A stretch of DNA of 64,000 nucleotides from Lytechinus pictus (Eukaryota > Echinodermata > Echinoidea > Temnopleuroida > Toxopneustidae), in NCBI RefSeq assembly GCF_037042905.1, contig NC_087253.1, positions 8,420,501-8,484,500 of the forward strand, in the 5' to 3' direction. The notes beneath the pieces are model-generated. The model was not told the origin of the DNA. It searched no databases and worked only from the letters and a program-made list of their open reading frames with translations. The position numbers were made by a program, and so were the translations under genes. This document shows positions 58,640 to 64,000 of this stretch, in pieces. The stretch's first letter is position 1; each line of letters begins with the position of its first letter.

Positions 58640-59440
58640 ATTTACACTGATCCTTGGCAGACATTATATTAGGGCCTCCTAGCGGCAGTGGAAAGGGACA
58701 ATGGGATTAGCTATGTTCTTAACGTTGTTTCACTGAGGTCATTAAAGAGTCTTCTAGAACAGGATAAGTGGACTGCTCTAGAAATAAGGAGAATGTTCTT
58801 TTTGAAGACAATACTAGAAGCTTCCAGAATAGTGAAAATAAGCTGGCAGTTTCTTTAAGGGGATCATCAGATCAGAACTTTGAGTTTCTCGCCAGTCTTC
58901 ATGTCAGAGCATTGTTCATTTCTATGTGAAATACAACCTTAACTTCTTTGGAATTTTTTTACACCATCAATTAACCGTTTGCATTTATTTGTATAAAGGA
59001 ATCCTCAGTTCTCATCAAGATCATCAACCTGTGCTAAAGAACATTGTTCAACCCACTGTTGAAATAGACTTTTACCATCATCAACTTCTTCACGGACATT
59101 TCTACTCAATACAGTGACTGTAATCATCCATCGTGTTTCAACATCACTTTTATCATTACCAGCATTGTTGTGTTTAGTGTATGATCTTTTTCCTGTAAAT
59201 AAAGAAAGGAATCCAATTTAGAATCAATCTAGCTTATTTGTTGCAGTAACGGAATATATTTATTCATTCACTCATTCATTCATTTGTTTCTGCATGCCAT
59301 GACACAGTGTGACCATCACAAGAGTAAATGTGATGAATTCTATTCTGTATATAAAATATTCCACATTATTTTTATCATCCTTATCATCCTCCTCTACCTC
59401 CTTATCATCATCATAATCAGTGAAATTAATAATAATAAAT
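58640..59440. other. Non-coding stretch
   Basis: It contains TCTTCTAGAAC / GCTCTAGAAAT / CTTCCAGAAT recurring half-sites at 58750-58850, and an AATAAAG near 59198. No gene recognised. Confidence 0.4.
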
Positions 59441-59447
59441 GAATATA

Positions 59448-59451
<4 letters not shown>

Positions 59452-59500
<49 letters not shown>
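59452..59500 (+). repeat. (TA)n microsatellite
   Basis: About 48 bp of pure TA, flanked by the inverted pair AATGAATATAATG / ATATTATATTCATT, so the whole can fold back. Confidence 0.95.
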
Positions 59501-59504
<4 letters not shown>

Positions 59505-59739
59505 TCATTTTCTTTTTTAGTAGACAATATGATCGCTGGAAAAGATAACAACAAACCGGTGTATTCAATTTCCTCCATTTCTCATCAAGTATATTTCCAA
59601 TTTCCTTTCGTAAATTGATTAGTCTGTTTTCTTTCAATCTCAAATTTTCATATTAAAGTGGAAATCTAATAGACACAGGCTCCGATTTGTAGTTCTTTAA
59701 TCTAATGCTATAAATATATGAGTTATTTTAAGGCTATGT

Positions 59740-59980
59740 TCATGTCTTGGTCGAGTGACTTTGCATTGCATTGCATGAAGAGGGTTATGGGTTCTGATGA
59801 TCTAATCCCATCCAAGGTGTTAATTTCTATCAGAATGACAATAATCCTCATCGTGCTGCACTCGACCCAGGTGATGAAAATGGATAGTGACAGGACAGAG
59901 TTCCTAAATCACATTACAACACCAAGCTTCACAGCCTGGGCAATATATCGCATCGATTACCTTACAAGGCGCGTGTGCAA
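59740..59980 (+). mobile_element. Degraded tRNA-derived SINE
   Basis: The order GGTCGAGTGACTTTGCATTG, GAGGGTTATGGGTTC, CATCCAAGGTGTTAATTTC, GCACTCGACCCAGGTGATG and AGTGACAGGACAGAGTTCC follows the SINE at 33178-33475, with many changes, including a broken B box. Confidence 0.7.
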
Positions 59981-60844
59981 TATAAAAACCTTGTTTCTTA
60001 TTAGGATATCAAATTTTTCATGTTCCGATTCAATTCTAGTGTTGGAAGTTTTTTATAGTCATTTCATTTAAAACCATATTAAATATCATATTGAAATGAT
60101 TTATTTTCTTTTATTAAACACGCTTCATTAGAGCATTAATTATCAAATCATGAACATAATGCCACAATGTCAATTTCATATTTCCAATCTTTTCTATCGG
60201 TATATATGCAAATGCAATGATTCCCGCTACGTGTTGGCTGCGGAATCGGAATCTATTTTCGTTGTATTCTGTTATCAATTTTAACATGTTTGGGCATTTT
60301 AAGTGTGGTAGACCTTTTGGGTAGCGATGGTGCATTATAGAACTCATTCTTCTCTTTTATGTGAGAAATCACACACACGATGCAGCAGTAATCCCATCTT
60401 CTCCTATTGGCGACCTATATCGGGACACTAGTCTCTATTACCATCCCATGAATACACATACCCTCGCTTCACTCTTTCCCGCCAATTCTGAATTATTTCC
60501 CGCGTAAAACCTGATGTAAACACGCTATTAGCGCGCGCCGAATCTTCGATTTTTCTCTAAGTGAAGTGTCGGGAGACTGTGGGGTTGAAAGTCGGACAGC
60601 TCTCGGTCGGGGTTATAGGCCCACCCTCGTGAATAAAGAGAGACTCATTCATTGCTCCTCTCTCTAGCATATCCTTTTTTACTTTTCCTCTTAATCTGTT
60701 AATGCTTGGAAGCATTTGCGCCTTTCGCAAGCAGTTGCATAGGGCCTATACATGAGATGTATAGGCTTAATAACCCATAAAAAGAAAGCACTAGGCCTTT
60801 TCAACGTACCCATTCTGAGCATTCCTCTATTAAATCCCACTCAA

Positions 60845-60975
60845 AGGGGGGGGGGGGCACGTCCCCTGGATCAGTTGTGACTTGTCAGGCGGCAGGGGTA
60901 TGTCCCCTGCATGCGTTGTTACCCGTCAGCGGGGCAGTCTGCCACCCCCCCCCTCACGTTAGGTACGCTAGTGCT
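60845..60975. mobile_element. Short G/C-run element with GGTACGCTAGTG tip
   Basis: A G run (60846-60857) and the GTCCCCTG, GACTTGTCAGGCGGCAG, ACCCGTCAGCGGGGCAGTC units are followed by a C run and TTAGGTACGCTAGTGC. The right tip and CAGTCT...CCCCCCCC...AC layout match the element at 52272-52545, so this is a related fragment. Confidence 0.6.
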
Positions 60976-60989
60976 CCCCTCTTATAAAT

Positions 60990-63900
60990 AATAACATCAA
61001 TACAAGATTTGTTTTTATTTTTTAGTGTATTTCTGTTTTCTCTTATTATTTCTATTATGATAATCTCACACTGTGACTCATTTTATTGAGAAAATAGTAA
61101 AACATTGGTTTTTCATATTTCTGATTGCACTGCGTTTTTCCTTTCTAAACATTCCCTGCTCAAACTACGTCACACAGCCTCTTTAGTCTATATCCTCTGT
61201 AACCAGCTCCTCTGTATTTCTTTATTTTTGTCGCTCATTGCGATACAATTCTAAGTTTCATCACGGTACAGAAATATCAATAAATAACAGCCCCCGATAC
61301 ATCCCACTTCTGGCACTCCATGCCCCAATTACAAATGTTATGAACCCGGCTTTTATTATTTGCACTGGAAGGAGCCTTGCTGGAATATATAACATAATCC
61401 ACAACTCCGTTTGAATTCTACGAGTGCCTTGTACACCATTCGAAAAAGGTTGAGTAAAAAAATTGTGCGTCGTTGGGTAAAGGGAAACGGTAAACTTTTA
61501 ATTGGTAAAATAAGGTAAAAAAACATCAATGTCGAAAATTCAAACAAGATTGGGAAATCTACACACCATCTGAATTAAGTCGACTCCATAGACATGCATT
61601 GCACTTGCATCATTATCAGAAGCAGCAGGAGCAGCAGCATTACACAATAACTAATGTTGTGTACATCTTGTTTTGGTTCTTATGTCACGATTAAACGCCC
61701 TATATCTGCAACTATATTAAGGTAAGTCAAGCATTGAGTCAACAGCTTCATCGGTGCTTTCTAAACATTGCTGGAGGTTAGATTGACAATGGATGATGGG
61801 GGCACTCTTTACCCCCTCTGCTCCATATGTGGCTCTTCAAGACTCCGTCATTGCATTCATGAATAGTCTGGAAATCAATATGCCAGGTCACGCATTCTCT
61901 CGCCTTCCCCCTTTCACCGGGACGCCTTAAGATATTCACTAAAGTTCTTTGGACTTGCAAGTAGATTGTGAACAGATTATAAGGGTGTACACATATATTT
62001 GAATGAATGAAATAAGAAAAAAAGGGGATCGGAGGGCTTACCAACAGACATATTGTGAAAGAGGGCTTAGAGATGCTATAAGAATACGGAGAAAGGTGTG
62101 ACCATTCTACCTTTTTTGTGAATTTTGGGAATGAGTTCATTGACACCTCCTCTACTAACATTCCAGCCGCAAAAAATCACAGTATTATACATGGTACACG
62201 TACGGATTAAAATGAATTTAAAAAATGCGATTAGAAGAAAGCACTACACAAATAGTTTACGAAGTTATTTCAGACAATTATCGCTAACAGTCCACTATTT
62301 ATGTAACCCTGTTCGGTGAAATTATTATAAGATGTAAAAAAGATATATTTACATATCAATTCATCTATTTGGACTTGAGGATCACTAAATCTATTTTCAG
62401 TGTAAATCATTCATTACTGCCTAAAGATTGTTGGAATTGCTGAACATACACAGCTGGCGAATTAGACAGCCTCGATGAAGGTAACATCATGAAAGCGTCA
62501 AAATTAAGATTATGATACCTTACGATTTATTGAATCACGTGACCTACAGAACTGACTAATCCGACAGCGTCGTTGAAGTTCCCTGACTCGAGTAACTCAA
62601 AGTCGTCCCCACCCCCCCCCCCCCTCCTCCCGAATAAGTCATTGATGCCCAATGATTGCTGGCGAAAATCGTCTTTCTATTGGAAATGCATCATCGCATT
62701 TCAGCTCAAACAAGAATATTGAATCACGTGGCCCACATAATTGACCAATTGACCAATGAGGCAGCGTCGATGAAGTTCACTGTTTGAAAGCGATAAATTC
62801 AAAGTGCAGCGGTTGATGATAAGGGCAATACCGTCTGCTCCTGGCTTACGAACGTGCCACTTACAATCCGGCATCATCTATTATGTATAACCAATTTCAT
62901 ATTCGTCTTTACAGACATTCAAATCTTTATGAAATCCTCTGCGAAATAGTGGAAAATCCATATTTAAACATTTTATGATTGAATCTGAATTTCCCAGGCG
63001 AGTATCAGCAAATATGATCCTGATTTTACGAGTCTGTAGCATCAATCTCATTCACTGGATGTCGCGTCTTGTCTACTCAAATATTTATCATACTATCATT
63101 CCAGAGTCTGAGACAGACACGTGCAGAGCTTACCAATTTTCAAAGTTCTCCCCCCCCCCCTCCCTTCTGCCCACGTCATTTTCCGTGCCCTAGCGAGGCC
63201 AAAAATTTGAATTGAATGGTATTCATCGAAACATCATTCGCGTCTGCCAACATTCTGTTCAACCCCCAAAAAACAAACAACCAAGTAAAACAAAACATAA
63301 TTAATGTACAATTTGAGGAACATTTTGATGGAAGCAATTTTTGCTAAAGGCTTTGAAGTCTTGGACTTTTGTTTCAAAGTCTCGCCTAAATATTGAATGA
63401 ACAAGAAATAATCTGGAAAAGATTTCCTACAGGAGACTCGATCCTGCATATATTGACTTCACTGCGGCGATCTTACATTAGCGCATGATGTTACATATTC
63501 CGTCGCACCACTCGAGTCATAAATTACGAGGTTTTTTTTCTGGTTCACTTCATTTGGGCATGGATCCGATTAAAATTTACCCGATAATATCGTTATTTCA
63601 CAAACCTTAGCCTCGCTTTGTTATCATTATGAAATAGACGTCCCTCCCTCTCTCGCCCGAACACCGTTTTTATTCATTTCTAGTATGAAAACGGTCAAAC
63701 ATTTGTCGTAGGCATTGGTAATCTGGACTTCCATTGCAATAATTATCAAGTGTCACATGGATATATCAAACTTTGGCAGCTTTCCTTAATCTCGCAACGA
63801 GATATTTTGAAATACCACTGACGATCTTTATACATTTTATCTCAATAAAAATCAAGTTGCCATCATTGTATTCAAAACATATTTTTGTTTAGTTCAACAA

Positions 63901-64000
63901 CAGCTTTAATAGTTTTGCAAATAGTTCAAAGCCGTGTTGTAAACGTGATTTAATTACCGCAAATCATCCACCATTTATGATCAATACGATTTCGCTTATA
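60990..64000. other. Non-coding stretch at right end
   Basis: AT-rich, with C runs at 62608-62624 and 63150-63160. Two segments near 62440-62480 and 62540-62590 resemble one at 62720-62790 (GAATCACGTG, CAGCGTCGATGAAGTTC), forming a diverged direct repeat of about 190-bp spacing. One splice-like open segment (61813-61938, minus) is discussed under findings. No gene can be supported. Confidence 0.45.

Overview
This window is eukaryotic, AT-rich, mostly non-coding DNA from an animal. The only well-supported host gene is a vesicular glutamate transporter (VGLUT, SLC17A6/7/8 type) on the minus strand in the first 9.7 kb. The window also holds many tRNA-derived SINEs, short inverted-repeat DNA transposons (MITEs), microsatellites and a decayed Tc1/mariner transposon. 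The mixture resembles marine invertebrate deuterostome genomes. I infer an echinoderm, possibly a sea urchin, but this is not proven from the window alone.

Layout. Bases 1-9721 carry seven consecutive VGLUT exons read right to left (9364-9721, 8788-8906, 4281-4395, 3176-3263, 2390-2476, 1281-1426 and about 1-154). All have GT/AG borders and matching codon phases. They cover the protein from its N-terminal cytosolic tail to the seventh membrane helix. The C-terminal exons lie beyond position 1, and the start codon must lie in an upstream exon above 9721. The introns hold at least four inverted-repeat elements. Two of them abut and share a TTAA; the larger is a foldback element whose two 0.66-kb arms each keep a similar 64-65 codon reading frame.

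Bases 9722-46280 are intron 1 and/or intergenic DNA. They hold a three-copy 0.35-kb tandem repeat (11.1-12.1 kb), several MITE families (10.2, 16.7, 21.8, 22.2, 25.5-26.3, 28.1-28.65, 35.1 and 37.9 kb), a nearly perfect 225-bp palindrome (37.45-37.67 kb), tRNA-like SINEs (10.3, 20.8, 24.2, 27.3, 27.6 and 33.2 kb) and two arrays of GCGAGC-rich monomers (31.5-32.2 and 33.9-34.8 kb). A well-formed but unidentified minus-strand exon candidate lies at 41.45 kb.

Bases 46281-47948 are a Tc1/mariner element with a DD34E transposase broken by two frameshifts. Bases 48.4-49.7 kb are a diverged minisatellite of about 139 bp. Bases 52.9-55.3 kb carry a recurring near-palindromic motif, TGTCGTACGGGACA. 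A SINE at 55.35 kb has a 7SL/Alu-like head. Bases 57.8-58.6 kb hold a two-copy 430-bp repeat bounded by inverted GGACCTAACCCC motifs. The final 5 kb have no gene I can support.

No operon logic applies. The one gene would load glutamate into synaptic vesicles; everything else I can identify is repeat-derived.
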